A stretch of DNA of 64,000 nucleotides from Pseudomonas deceptionensis. Lineage in GTDB: Bacteria > Pseudomonadota > Gammaproteobacteria > Pseudomonadales > Pseudomonadaceae. The position numbers were made by a program, and so were the translations under genes. The DNA is taken from positions 4,175,501 to 4,239,500 of the forward strand of contig NZ_FNUD01000002.1 in the NCBI RefSeq assembly GCF_900106095.1, written 5' to 3'. Shown one piece after another: positions 34,826 to 43,423 of the stretch (position 1 is the stretch's first letter; each line of letters starts with the position of its first letter). The notes under the pieces were generated by a model that saw only the letters and a program-made list of their open reading frames with translations, was not told the origin of the DNA and did not search any database.

Positions 34826-36190
34826 ATGTCCGATTTAACCGAACCGCGCATACCCGCCATAACCGCGCCGCCCCCGCTGGCGCGGCTACCCATGCTGCAA
34901 CTGATCCTGGTCGGTTTGCAGCATGTGCTGCTGATGTATGGCGGCGCCGTGGCCGTGCCGCTGATCATCGGACAGGCCGCAGGCCTGAGTCGGGAAGAAA
35001 TCGCCTTTTTGATCAACGCCGACCTGCTGGTGGCGGGTGTCGCCACCATCGTGCAATCGATGGGTATCGGCCCCATGGGCATTCGCATGCCGGTCATGAT
35101 GGGGGCCAGTTTTGCCGCCGTCGGCAGCATGGTGGCAATGGCCGGAATGCCGGGTATCGGCCTGACCGGGATCTTCGGCGCAACCATCGCCGCAGGCTTT
35201 TTCGGGATGATCATTGCGCCGTTCATGTCCAAGGTGGTCCGCTTCTTCCCACCCCTGGTCACCGGCACCGTGATTACTTCGATCGGCCTGTCCCTGTTCC
35301 CCGTTGCGGTCAACTGGGCCGGTGGCGGCAGTGCTGCTGCGCAGTTCGGTTCCCCGACGTATCTGGCCATTGCGGCACTGGTGCTGGGAACCATCCTGCT
35401 GATCAACCGCTTCATGCGTGGCTTTTGGGTCAACATTTCGGTATTGATCGGCATGGCCCTGGGCTATGTACTGTCAGGCGCAATCGGCATGGTCGACCTC
35501 TCCGGCCTGGACAACACCCCCTGGTTCCAGATCGTCACCCCGCTGCACTTCGGCATGCCTGAGTTTCACCTGGCACCGATCCTTTCCATGTGCCTGGTGG
35601 TGGTGATCATTTTTGTCGAGTCCACCGGGATGTTCCTGGCGCTGGGCAAAATCACCGACCAGGAGGTCACTCCACGCATGCTGCGCCGTGGCTTGCTGTG
35701 TGATGCCGGGGCGTCGTTCATTGCAGGTTTCTTCAACACCTTCACCCACTCCTCATTCGCCCAGAACATTGGTCTGGTGCAAATGACCGGCGTGCGTTGC
35801 CGCTCGGTGACGATCATGGCCGGTGTATTTCTGATCACCCTGAGCCTGCTGCCCAAGGCGGCGTATCTGGTGGCCTCCATTCCGCCTGCGGTACTGGGCG
35901 GCGCAGCCATCGCCATGTTCGGCATGGTCGCGGCCACGGGGATCAAGATCCTGCAGGAAGCCGACATTGCCGACCGCCGCAATCAGTTGCTGGTAGCCGT
36001 CAGTATCGGCATGGGCCTGATCCCGGTGGTGCGCCCCGAGTTCTTCGCCCACCTGCCACTGTGGATGGACCCCATCACCCACAGCGGCATCGCCATGGCC
36101 GCCGTCAGTGCGGTATGCCTGAACCTGATGTTCAACGTACTGGGCGGCGCCGGCCGTGCAGCCATGAGCGGTCACGTGCATCAGCACTGA
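34826..36190 (+). CDS. NCS2 urate/xanthine permease
   Basis: 454 residues, 14 helices. Family signatures: LVGLQHVLLMYGGAVAVPLIIGQAAGLS, MGASFAAVGSMVAMAG, ESTGMFLALGKITDQEV and GGAAIAMFGMVAATGIKIL. The QH motif and the ESTG box match NCS2 carriers of the UacT/XanQ type; urate is the likely substrate from its position after puuD. A hairpin lies between the two genes. Confidence 0.9.
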   Translation: MSDLTEPRIPAITAPPPLARLPMLQLILVGLQHVLLMYGGAVAVPLIIGQAAGLSREEIAFLINADLLVAGVATIVQSMGIGPMGIRMPVMMGASFAAVGSMVAMAGMPGIGLTGIFGATIAAGFFGMIIAPFMSKVVRFFPPLVTGTVITSIGLSLFPVAVNWAGGGSAAAQFGSPTYLAIAALVLGTILLINRFMRGFWVNISVLIGMALGYVLSGAIGMVDLSGLDNTPWFQIVTPLHFGMPEFHLAPILSMCLVVVIIFVESTGMFLALGKITDQEVTPRMLRRGLLCDAGASFIAGFFNTFTHSSFAQNIGLVQMTGVRCRSVTIMAGVFLITLSLLPKAAYLVASIPPAVLGGAAIAMFGMVAATGIKILQEADIADRRNQLLVAVSIGMGLIPVVRPEFFAHLPLWMDPITHSGIAMAAVSAVCLNLMFNVLGGAGRAAMSGHVHQH

Positions 36191-36204
36191 TCCGACTGCC
36201 TCCT

Positions 36205-36291
36205 TGTGGGAGCAAGCCTGCTCGCGATGCAAACGATGCGGTATTTCTGAACGACCGCATTGATGCCTTCGCGAGCAGGCTCGCCCCCACA
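36205..36291. repeat. REP pair, family A
   Basis: TGTGGGAGCAAGCCTGCTCG and inverse CTTCGCGAGCAGGCTCGCCC with a 40-base spacer, between the NCS2 gene and the first Tsx gene. Confidence 0.85.
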
Positions 36292-36340
36292 GATTCACGA
36301 GCTTGCGGTAAAGAAAACAACAATAAAAAAGGAGTTACCC

Positions 36341-37126
36341 ATGAACTGCAAACACTGGGGCGTCACGCTCGCGGGTGGTTTTCTGGCTGCCGGTCAGGCA
36401 ATGGCCGGTGATCTGTTTTTGTGGCAAACCAACAGCCTGACTTACCTCTACGGCAAGAACTTCGCGATCAACCCTTCGATCCAGCAAACCGTCACCTTCG
36501 AGCATGCCGACAAGTGGAAATACGGTGACAACTTCCTGTTTGTCGACCGCATTTTCTACAACGGCAAGGAAGACCCCAACAAAGGCCCGCATACCTACTA
36601 CGGCGAGTTCAGCCCGCGCCTGTCTCTGGGCAAGATCTTCGACCGCAAGTTTGAGTACGGCCCGATCAAGGACGTGTTGCTGGCCATGACCTATGAGTAC
36701 GGCGAAGGCGACAGCGAGGCGTATCTGATCGGCCCCGGCTTTGACCTGGCGGTACCCGGCTTCAACTACTTCACCCTGAACTTCTACCGTCGCCATACCG
36801 AAGGCCCGCGCCCTGGCACCGGTACCTGGCAGATTACCCCGTCGTTTTCCTACACCATCCCCTTGGGTCGCTCCAACCTGCTGATCGACGGCTACATGGA
36901 CTGGGTGGTCGACAATGACCAGAACTCACGCGGCACCTATCACTCCAACCTGCATTTGAACCCGCAGATCAAATATGACCTGGGCAAAGCCATGGGTTTT
37001 GGTGAAAAACAGCTGTATGTCGGGATTGAATACAGCTATTGGAAAGACAAGTACGGGGTCGAAAACAGCAGTCGCCTGGACACTAACCAAAACACCGCCA
37101 GCGCCCTGGTCAAAGTGCACTTTTAA
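36341..37126 (+). CDS. Tsx-type outer membrane nucleoside channel, copy 1
   Basis: 261 residues. Signal peptide (cleaved after AMA near residue 22), then a 12-strand barrel: LFLWQTNSLTYLYGKNFAINPSIQQTVTFEHA, FVDRIFYNGKEDPNKGPHTYYGEFSPRLS, MDWVVDNDQNSRGTYHSNLHLNPQIKYDLG, ending in F. OmpK/Tsx family, which takes nucleosides and related compounds through the outer membrane. AAAAAAGGAG precedes the start. A paralogue follows. Confidence 0.93.
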   Translation: MNCKHWGVTLAGGFLAAGQAMAGDLFLWQTNSLTYLYGKNFAINPSIQQTVTFEHADKWKYGDNFLFVDRIFYNGKEDPNKGPHTYYGEFSPRLSLGKIFDRKFEYGPIKDVLLAMTYEYGEGDSEAYLIGPGFDLAVPGFNYFTLNFYRRHTEGPRPGTGTWQITPSFSYTIPLGRSNLLIDGYMDWVVDNDQNSRGTYHSNLHLNPQIKYDLGKAMGFGEKQLYVGIEYSYWKDKYGVENSSRLDTNQNTASALVKVHF

Positions 37127-37222
37127 AGCCAGCAGGTGGCGGCTCGTCCTGAGTAATCACAGGGCACTTGAGCCCGGGCGCCAGAGCCAGTACTCTGCGC
37201 GCCCTCTTAAACATGAACGCTG

Positions 37223-37286
37223 TTTAAAGCTGACTTTAAAGCCAACTTTTTGCTTTAAATCAATACGTTAAGGCTCGCACTTTAAA
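37223..37286. promoter_or_regulatory. Cluster of four TTTAAA hexamers upstream of the second Tsx gene
   Basis: TTTAAA at 37223, 37235, 37254 and 37281, in an AT-rich stretch of an otherwise GC-rich region. They could be promoter elements or regulator half-sites. Spacings are 12, 19 and 27. Confidence 0.35.
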
Positions 37287-37372
37287 CCGCGTATTTAGAA
37301 TCAGGAACCAAGGCGCCATTACCGAGCGTCGAGTTCCTTCATGCAGAACACTTGAACTTTTGGAGCAACCGA

Positions 37373-38158
37373 ATGAAGCGCACTCTTACCAGCCTGATGC
37401 TTGCGGGGAGCATGTTGGGCGGGGCTCCGGCAATCGCCGGCGACCTGCTGCAGTGGCAAACCAACAGCCTGACTTACTTGTACGGCAAAGACTTCCAGGT
37501 CAATCCAAAGATCCAGCAAACCCTGACCTTCGAGCACGCGGACAGCTGGAAGTACGGTGACAACTTCCTGTTTGTCGACCGCATCTTCTACAACGGTAAA
37601 AAAGACGGCAACGTCGGCCCGAATACCTATTACGGCGAGATCACCCCGCGCTTGTCGTTCGGCAAGATCTTTGACCAGAAGATTGAATTCGGCCCGATCA
37701 AAGACGTGCTGCTGGCCATGACTTACGAGTTTGGCGAAGGCGACACCGACGCTTACCTGATCGGCCCGGGTTTTGACCTGAACGTGCCGGGCTTTGACTA
37801 CTTCCAGCTGAACTTCTATCAGCGCTTCCCGGAAGGCAGCCGCGCAGGCAAAGGCGTATGGCAGATCACTCCGGTATGGGCCTACACCCTGCCCGTGGGC
37901 AACTCCGATGTGCTGATCGACGGTTACATTGACTGGGTGGTCGACAACGACCAGAACTCGCGCGGCACCTACCACGCCAACCTGCACTTCAACCCACAGA
38001 TCAAATACGACCTGGGCAAGGCCTTGAACTGGGGCGCCAAGCAGTTGTACGTCGGTGTTGAATACGACTACTGGAAAAACAAGTACGGCATCGAAGACAG
38101 CAGCTCGTTCAAAACCAATCAGGACACCGCGAGCCTGTTGGTCAAGTACCACTTCTGA
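37373..38158 (+). CDS. Tsx-type outer membrane nucleoside channel, copy 2
   Basis: 261 residues, the same length as copy 1 and highly similar along the barrel (GDLLQWQTNSLTYLYGKDF, VDRIFYNGKKDGNVGPNTYYGE, DWVVDNDQNSRGTYHANLHFNPQIKYDLG). The signal peptide (MKRTLTSLMLAGSMLGGAPAIA) is different from copy 1. TGGAGC precedes the start. A tandem duplication with divergence, each copy with its own upstream region. Confidence 0.93.
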   Translation: MKRTLTSLMLAGSMLGGAPAIAGDLLQWQTNSLTYLYGKDFQVNPKIQQTLTFEHADSWKYGDNFLFVDRIFYNGKKDGNVGPNTYYGEITPRLSFGKIFDQKIEFGPIKDVLLAMTYEFGEGDTDAYLIGPGFDLNVPGFDYFQLNFYQRFPEGSRAGKGVWQITPVWAYTLPVGNSDVLIDGYIDWVVDNDQNSRGTYHANLHFNPQIKYDLGKALNWGAKQLYVGVEYDYWKNKYGIEDSSSFKTNQDTASLLVKYHF

Positions 38159-38165
38159 TGCTTGG

Positions 38166-38193
38166 GCCTCAGGCGCGTTATCGCACCTGAGGC
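38166..38193. terminator. Terminator-like hairpin between convergent genes
   Basis: GCCTCAGG / CCTGAGGC with an inner GCG/CGC pairing, overlapping the last codons of the TetR gene. Without a T-run; it may still end transcription of the second Tsx gene. Confidence 0.45.
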
Positions 38194-38780
38194 ACCTGCA
38201 GCAAACCGCGCAGCATCAGGTCCAGGCTGTCCAGCGCAGCCGCCAGACGCTGCGGCGGGTTGTCGGCCTCGGCAATCCAGAACGACGCATCCATCAAGCC
38301 GCCCTGAATCAGGCGCGCCAACGCCTCGGGATCGGTGCGTTGTATCACATGTGTGTCCATCAGCCCCAGCAGCATCGCCGCCATCGAAAGGCAGCACACC
38401 GACTGCGTGTTCTGCACGTATTGCGAGCCCAGCACCGAGGGTGCATCCCGTAACAGAATGCGCTGCACTTCGACTTGCAGAGCCATCTCCAGATACAGAC
38501 GGCACTGATCCTGAAACCCCTGCCACTGGCTTTCGGCCTGCTCAAGGACCTGCGCCAGCTGCGCATCCAGTTCGGCATCGATTTGCTGGGCCACGGCCTG
38601 GAACAAGCCCTTCTTGTCACCGAAATGGTGATACAGCGCACCACGGGTCAGGCCCACTGAGGCCGTCAACTCATCCATCGAGGTCTGGGCATAGCCCACC
38701 GAGCCGAAAGCCAGCCGTGCCGCTTCGAGCAGCTTGCCACGGGTTTCTTCGATCATTTGCGACCGCGCTTTGGGCGCCAT
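38178..38780 (-). CDS. TetR/AcrR-family repressor
   Basis: 200 residues. N-terminal helix-turn-helix: ETRGKLLEAARLAFGSVGYAQTSMDELTASVGLTRGALYHHFGDKKGLFQAVA. The C-terminal ligand domain follows the TetR pattern (MALQVEVQRILLRDAPSVLG). The start at 38780 has AGGTGG upstream. It is divergent from the MFS gene at 39031 and three palindromes stand before its start, so self-regulation and control of the MFS gene are likely. Confidence 0.92.
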   Translation of the reverse strand: MAPKARSQMIEETRGKLLEAARLAFGSVGYAQTSMDELTASVGLTRGALYHHFGDKKGLFQAVAQQIDAELDAQLAQVLEQAESQWQGFQDQCRLYLEMALQVEVQRILLRDAPSVLGSQYVQNTQSVCCLSMAAMLLGLMDTHVIQRTDPEALARLIQGGLMDASFWIAEADNPPQRLAAALDSLDLMLRGLLQVPQVR

Positions 38781-38800
38781 GTCTGCCACCTTTTTTTGGG

Positions 38801-38864
38801 ATACACGGCGTATGTTAATTGACATACGCCGTGTATGCGTATATTTCTACATACGCTGCGTATG
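38801..38864. promoter_or_regulatory. Three-site TetR operator cluster
   Basis: Three palindromes of the CATAC-N5-GTATG form: ATAC-ACGGC-GTAT at 38801, CATACGCCGTGTATG at 38823 and CATACGCTGCGTATG at 38850. Sites 1 and 2 form a larger palindrome (14-bp perfect arms). They lie 20-85 bp before the TetR start and are followed by a family B REP and the MFS gene. Confidence 0.7.
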
Positions 38865-38892
38865 TGATTTTTTGGCAGACACCCCATTTCCC

Positions 38893-38999
38893 TGTAGCCG
38901 CTGCCGAAGGCTGCGCCCGGCGACGCAGTCGTCGTAAAATCGCACTCACTGATTTTACGGCTGCGTCGCAACCGATCGCAGCCTTCGGCAGCGGCTACA
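38893..38999. repeat. REP pair, family B, with nested hairpin
   Basis: TGTAGCCGCTGCCGAAGGCT and its inverse GCCTTCGGCAGCGGCTACA enclose a second, imperfect inverted repeat (GACGCAG..CGTAAAATC and GATTTTACGGCTGCGTC). It sits between the TetR operators and the MFS start at 39031. Confidence 0.85.
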
Positions 39000-39030
39000 C
39001 ATGCGACCCCAACATTGCTCCGGAGCTTGT

Positions 39031-40233
39031 ATGGCTAACCCTTATCGCGAGATTTTCAGCGCCCCCGGCACCAAGGCTTTCAGCGGCGCGGGCCTGATCG
39101 CACGGATGCCGATATCCATGGTCGGCATCGGCATCATCACCATGCTTGCGCAGTTGCACGGTTCCTATTGGCTGGCCGGTGGCGTGGCTGCCACCTTTGC
39201 CCTGGCCAGTGCCCTGCTGGCACCGCAGATTTCACGCTGGGTCGACCGCTACGGCCAGAGCCGCATCCTGCCGGGCGTCACCGCCATTGGCGTCAGCGGC
39301 CTGCTGGCTTTGCTGCTGTGCAGCCATTTTGGCGCGCCGGACTGGACGCTGTTTGTGTTCGCCGCACTGTCGGGCTGCATGCCCAGCATGTCAGCGATGG
39401 TGCGGGCACGCTGGACCGAGCTGTACCGCGGCTCGCCCAAATTGCACACCGCGTTTTCATTCGAGTCGGTACTCGATGAGGTCAGCTTCATTATCGGCCC
39501 GCCGATTTCCGTGGGCCTGAGCGTCGCCCTGTTCCCCCAGGCCGGGCCACTGGCGGCAGCCATCCTGCTAGCCATTGGCGTCAGCGTGTTTGTGCTGCAA
39601 CGCAAAACCGAACCGCCGGTACATCCGCGCAGCAACGAACACGGTGGCAGCGTATTGCGCCAGGGCGCCGTGGTGATCCTGCTGCTGGCCCTGCTTGGGC
39701 TGGGGACGATTGTGGGCACAGTGGACGTGGTCAGCGTGGCCTTTGCCCAACATCAGGGCCAGCCTGCGGCTGCCAGCATCGTACTGTCGATGTACGCCTT
39801 CGGTTCCTGTGTCGCCGGGCTGATCTTCGGCACACTCAAACTGAACATGCCGCTGCCCAAACTGTTTGTGCTGGGGGCACTGGCCACTTCGGTCACGATG
39901 GTGCCACTGATGTGGGTCGACAGCGTCGCCACGCTGGCCGTGGGAATGCTGGTCGCCGGGCTGTTTTTTGCGCCAACCCTGATCACCGCCATGGGCCTGG
40001 TGGAAAACATCGTACCGCCCGCCAAACTGACCGAGGGCCTGACCTGGATGATTACCGGCCTGGGCATGGGGGTTGCGCTTGGCGCCGTCCTGGGTGGCTG
40101 GGTGGTGGACGCTTACGGCGCCCAGGCCGGATTTACCGTTTCACTGGCTGCCGGTGGCGTGATGGTGCTGTTCGCCGTGCTCGGTTACCGCCTGCTGCAG
40201 GACAGCACCGTACCCCGCGCCATAGCGGCCTAG
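39031..40233 (+). CDS. MFS transporter, probable efflux
   Basis: 400 residues, 12 helices. The N-domain has [62 protein letters not shown] (the motif A-type loop DRYGQ). The C-domain has [26 protein letters not shown]. The ATG at 39031 has CGGAGC. Divergent from a TetR repressor with operator cluster between, which suggests an efflux pump under that repressor. It ends in a 4-bp convergent overlap with the DUF808 gene. Confidence 0.88.
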   Translation: MANPYREIFSAPGTKAFSGAGLIARMPISMVGIGIITMLAQLHGSYWLAGGVAATFALASALLAPQISRWVDRYGQSRILPGVTAIGVSGLLALLLCSHFGAPDWTLFVFAALSGCMPSMSAMVRARWTELYRGSPKLHTAFSFESVLDEVSFIIGPPISVGLSVALFPQAGPLAAAILLAIGVSVFVLQRKTEPPVHPRSNEHGGSVLRQGAVVILLLALLGLGTIVGTVDVVSVAFAQHQGQPAAASIVLSMYAFGSCVAGLIFGTLKLNMPLPKLFVLGALATSVTMVPLMWVDSVATLAVGMLVAGLFFAPTLITAMGLVENIVPPAKLTEGLTWMITGLGMGVALGAVLGGWVVDAYGAQAGFTVSLAAGGVMVLFAVLGYRLLQDSTVPRAIAA

Positions 40234-41171
40234 CCTTTGACCGCGCGCCAGACCTTGCTCGCACCCGCCACCACGGCCAGCACCACTGCGCCGGCAATAA
40301 TGCCGGCCACGGCGTTGAGCAAGGTCGGCACGATTGCCGAGACCACACCCAGCCATTGCGCGCTGCTTTGTGCCACGCCTTCGACCCAATGATGCAGCGC
40401 CGGCACGCCGTGGGTCAGGATGCCGCCGCCGACCATAAACATCGCCGCCGTGCCAATCACCGACAGGCTTTTCATCATGTAAGGGGCTGTGTTCAGCACA
40501 CCGTGACCAAAACTGCGTTGAAAACGTGGCCACACACCATCGCCGGTCTTCTTGCTCAGGTACAGGCCAGCGTCGTCGAGTTTGACGATGCCCCCTACCA
40601 GGCCATACACCCCGATGGTCATCACAATGGCGATGCCCGAGAGCACGACCACTTGCTGCATCAGCGGTGACTCGGACACGATCCCCAGGGTGATGGCAAT
40701 AATTTCGGCCGAAAGAATGAAGTCCGTACGCACCGCGCCTTTGACCTTGTCCTTTTCGAACGCTGCCAGATCGACGTCCGCACCGGCCAGCGACTCTTGC
40801 AACGCCTGGCGCTCGCCATGGGTGTCGGCCTTACGGTGCATAAAGGTGTGGGCCAGCTTCTCGAAGCCTTCAAAACATAAATAAGCACCGCCCACCATCA
40901 ACAGCGGCGTCACGGCCCACGGCACAAATGCGCTGATGGCCAGTGCTGCGGGCACCAGGATCAGCTTGTTGCGAAACGAGCCCTTGGCCACGGCCCATAC
41001 CACGGGCAACTCCCGGTCAGCCCTTACACCCGAGACCTGCTGGGCATTGAGCGCGAGGTCATCACCCAGCACACCGGCGGTTTTTTTGGCGGCCACTTTG
41101 GTCATCAGTGCGACGTCATCGAGTACTGCGGCGATATCGTCGAGCAACATCAGCAAACTACTGCCAGCCAT
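40230..41171 (-). CDS. DUF808 (YedI-type) membrane protein
   Basis: 313 residues. Signature start [48 protein letters not shown], then eight or so helices, with FEKLAHTF in a loop and [17 protein letters not shown]. Function unknown; a transporter or a sensor of the inner membrane. Divergent from a TetR/RutR-type gene. Confidence 0.9.
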   Translation of the reverse strand: MAGSSLLMLLDDIAAVLDDVALMTKVAAKKTAGVLGDDLALNAQQVSGVRADRELPVVWAVAKGSFRNKLILVPAALAISAFVPWAVTPLLMVGGAYLCFEGFEKLAHTFMHRKADTHGERQALQESLAGADVDLAAFEKDKVKGAVRTDFILSAEIIAITLGIVSESPLMQQVVVLSGIAIVMTIGVYGLVGGIVKLDDAGLYLSKKTGDGVWPRFQRSFGHGVLNTAPYMMKSLSVIGTAAMFMVGGGILTHGVPALHHWVEGVAQSSAQWLGVVSAIVPTLLNAVAGIIAGAVVLAVVAGASKVWRAVKG

Positions 41172-41304
41172 AGAAAAAACGTCCTTTTAGATTGAATGGC
41201 AACAAGCATAGCGCGTGCCAGCCTGAAAGCTGCAATCTTGAGCCGCTTGCAAGCCCGGTGCTACCATGCCCGACCGCCCATGCAGGCAAGGACATATCGG
41301 GTTT

Positions 41305-41913
41305 ATGAGCAGTATCCGCGAGCGTAATAAAGAACTGATTTTGCGTGCCGCCAGCGAAGAGTTTGCTGACAAGGGATTTGCCGCCAGCAAAACCAGCGAC
41401 ATCGCGGCCAAGGCAGGCGTGCCCAAGCCCAACGTCTACTACTACTTCAAATCCAAGGAGAACCTCTATCGCGAGGTGCTCGAAAGCATTATCGACCCGA
41501 TTCTGCGGGCTTCGACGCCGTTCAATGCCGACGGCGAACCGAACGAAGTGCTGAGCAACTACATCCGCTCGAAAATCCTGATTTCCCGCGACCTGCCGTT
41601 TGCGTCCAAGGTTTTCGCCAGTGAAATCATGCACGGTGCGCCGCACCTGAGTGAAAAACAGGTCGAGCAGCTAAACGCCCAGGCCCGTCACAACATCGAG
41701 TGCATCCAGATCTGGATCGACCGCGGCCAGATCGCCCCGATCGACCCGCATCACCTGATGTTCAGCATCTGGGCCGCAACCCAGACCTACGCCGACTTCG
41801 ACTGGCAAATAACCGCCATCACCGGCAAGGCCAAACTGGAAGACAGCGACTACGAAGCCGCGACACAGACCATTATCCGGCTGGTGCTCAAGGGTTGTGC
41901 GCCGGACCGGTAG
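41305..41913 (+). CDS. TetR-family regulator, RutR-like
   Basis: 202 residues. N-terminal HTH: RNKELILRAASEEFADKGFAASKTSDIAAKAGVPKPNVYYYFKSKENLYREVLE. C-terminal domain has the RutR-type ending (FASKVFASEIMHGAPHL, IEDRGQI-like WIDRGQIAPIDPHHLMFSIWAATQTYADFD). RutR senses pyrimidines in E. coli; here the neighbourhood is purine degradation, so the ligand may be different. Its last 39 bp belong to an 87-bp tandem duplication. Confidence 0.9.
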   Translation: MSSIRERNKELILRAASEEFADKGFAASKTSDIAAKAGVPKPNVYYYFKSKENLYREVLESIIDPILRASTPFNADGEPNEVLSNYIRSKILISRDLPFASKVFASEIMHGAPHLSEKQVEQLNAQARHNIECIQIWIDRGQIAPIDPHHLMFSIWAATQTYADFDWQITAITGKAKLEDSDYEAATQTIIRLVLKGCAPDR

Positions 41914-42048
41914 ACCGAGCCAGGGCCTTCGCGAGCAGGCTCGCTCCCACCCTTGATCAACATCCGGCAGGTGCTCAAGGGCTGTAATCCGGATCGGCAG
42001 CCCGAGCCAGAGCCTTCGCGAGCAGGCTCGCTCCCACCCTTGATCAGC
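41875..42048. repeat. 87-bp tandem duplication spanning the TetR gene end and a REP
   Basis: Units start with ATCCGGC at 41875 and 41962. Each holds the C-terminal coding end of the TetR gene (GGTGCTCAAGGG...), the sequence past the stop codon, and one family A REP (TTCGCGAGCAGGCTCGCTCC). The second copy has several substitutions, including loss of the stop codon, so it is not coding. About 90% identical by eye. Confidence 0.85.
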
Positions 42049-42076
42049 CATTGTGGGAGCGAGCCTGCTCGCGAAA
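42012..42076. repeat. 65-bp REP pair, left of the RAYT gene
   Basis: GCCTTCGCGAGCAGGCTCGC, a 15-base spacer and the inverse ending CTGCTCGCGAAA. Base-for-base identical with the copy at 42648-42712 on the other side of the transposase gene. Confidence 0.92.
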
Positions 42077-42094
42077 ACTGCAACCCGGCACCGC

Positions 42095-42553
42095 TCAAAC
42101 CCAAATAGCATCCCACAACGGATAATCGCCCAGCTTATCAACCAGGCCCGCCCTCAATGGGTTGGCAACAACATAACGAGCCACTTTTACCAAATCCTCT
42201 TCTTGCCTCAATGCCCGATCATGAAAACCATTCTGCCAAAGACTGATTTTGCGATCGATGTACGGGCTCACCGCTTTGGTGCTCAAGGACTTGGTTCTTT
42301 GCATCAATCCGCTGAGCGTCCCCCGGCGCAACTCGATCAACCAATGAAAGTGATCGGGCATGACGACCCAAGCCAGTGAGTCAGCAAAACCCTGGTCTTG
42401 TGCAACGCGAAATTGTGCGACAACCAATCGGCCCAAAGCAAAATCATTGAAGATGTGTTCTCTACAGAGAGTATTGGTGCTCAGCAGGTAAATTCTATTT
42501 TTTTCAGAGTAGCGGCCTGTGCGCAGACGGTGTGAAGCAGCCAGAGATGGCAT
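42095..42553 (-). CDS. REP-associated tyrosine transposase (RAYT)
   Basis: 152 residues of the Y1/IS200-like RAYT group. N-terminus GRYSEKNRIYLLSTNTL; HUH motif in WVVMPDHFHWLIEL (H68-F-H70); SLWQNGFHDRALR; and the catalytic tyrosine Y127 in VARYVVANPLRAGL. It acts on single-stranded REP hairpins. It is full length with no frameshift and AAAGG before the ATG. It is flanked at about 20 and 100 bases by identical REP pairs (65 bp), the arrangement called a REPtron, and is the likely source of family A REPs here. Confidence 0.93.
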   Translation of the reverse strand: MPSLAASHRLRTGRYSEKNRIYLLSTNTLCREHIFNDFALGRLVVAQFRVAQDQGFADSLAWVVMPDHFHWLIELRRGTLSGLMQRTKSLSTKAVSPYIDRKISLWQNGFHDRALRQEEDLVKVARYVVANPLRAGLVDKLGDYPLWDAIWV

Positions 42554-42647
42554 TCCTTTGCCCTTTCAGAGTGAGTTCATGAAAAGGCTAGCCATGTAAG
42601 TACGACTCAGATGGGTAGTTTTTTTAGCATGATGTGTCTAGAGGAAT

Positions 42648-42712
42648 GCCTTCGCGAGCAGGCTCGCTCCCACCCTTGATCAGCCATTGTGGGAGCGAGC
42701 CTGCTCGCGAAA
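42648..42712. repeat. 65-bp REP pair, right of the RAYT gene
   Basis: Identical over 65 bp to the pair at 42012-42076, in the same orientation, so the transposase gene lies between direct repeats of a whole REP pair. Confidence 0.92.
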
Positions 42713-42716
42713 GTGT

Positions 42717-43157
42717 TTAGACCACCACCCCCGCATCCGCCCTCAAGCCCAGCGCCTCGACCGCACTGATCGCGCACTGCTCGTCGATATCCGACGTGTC
42801 GCCGCTGATGCCGATCGCGCCGACCACCTGCCCCGATTGATCACGAATCAACACCCCTCCCGGCGCCGGTACTACGTCGCTCTGCCCCATCCCGTTAAGC
42901 GCGGCATAAAACGCCGGGCGCTGTTGTGCGTCCAGCGCCAGCAAACGCGAGCCCTTGCCCAGCGCAATCGCGCCCCAGGCTTTGCCAATCGCGATGCTGG
43001 GGCGCAACAGGCTTGCGCCGTCCTCGCGTTGCAGCGCCAACAGATGCCCGCCACTGTCGAGCACTGCCACCGTTAACGGTGCCGCGCTGATCTGGCGCCC
43101 TGTGCTCAAGGCCTGAGCAGTAAGGTCTAAAGCGACTTTCAAGGTTAAAGCACTCAT
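42717..43157 (-). CDS. GlcG/HbpS-type protein
   Basis: 146 residues, the GlcG/HbpS/DUF336 fold: MSALTLKVALDLTAQALSTGRQISAAPLTVAVLDSGGHLLALQREDGASLLRPSIAIGKAWGA and PAPGGVLIRDQSGQVVGAIGISGDTSDIDEQCA. Some members bind haem, GlcG-like members are found with glycolate or glyoxylate genes; here it is divergent from gcl. Two TTGTATACAA operators in the gap suggest that it is expressed with gcl. The start at 43157 has GAGG upstream. Confidence 0.88.
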   Translation of the reverse strand: MSALTLKVALDLTAQALSTGRQISAAPLTVAVLDSGGHLLALQREDGASLLRPSIAIGKAWGAIALGKGSRLLALDAQQRPAFYAALNGMGQSDVVPAPGGVLIRDQSGQVVGAIGISGDTSDIDEQCAISAVEALGLRADAGVVV

Positions 43158-43247
43158 GGTTGCCGTCCTCATCTTGTTATGGAAAGCCTTTCGCACGCCT
43201 TTTCAAGCGCTTTGCATGCAACCAATAGAACACAATAATAATCTACT

Positions 43248-43257
43248 TTGTATACAA
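43248..43257. promoter_or_regulatory. TTGTATACAA operator, glcG side
   Basis: Perfect palindrome 90 bp before the glcG-type gene, and 130 bp from the identical site in front of gcl. Confidence 0.7.
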
Positions 43258-43387
43258 TTTTTTAGCGCTTAAAATTAAAAATCCACCAAAAAAGCCAGAA
43301 TACAGGGCTTGAGACCAGCCAGTCATTGATTCGATAAAAGCCATTGACCTGCACACCGGACCATGAATACACTCGCTCAACAGCCAC

Positions 43388-43397
43388 TTGTATACAA
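43388..43397. promoter_or_regulatory. TTGTATACAA operator, gcl side
   Basis: Perfect palindrome 27 bp before the gcl ATG, close enough to cover the promoter or 5' leader, which suits a repressor. Confidence 0.72.
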
Positions 43398-43423
43398 TTA
43401 CAAAACGTAAGAGGCACAAAACA

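Noticed and set aside
42095..42553. A classical insertion sequence with its own inverted ends
   Set aside because: The transposase is a RAYT; the flanks are REP pairs in direct orientation, not IS ends.
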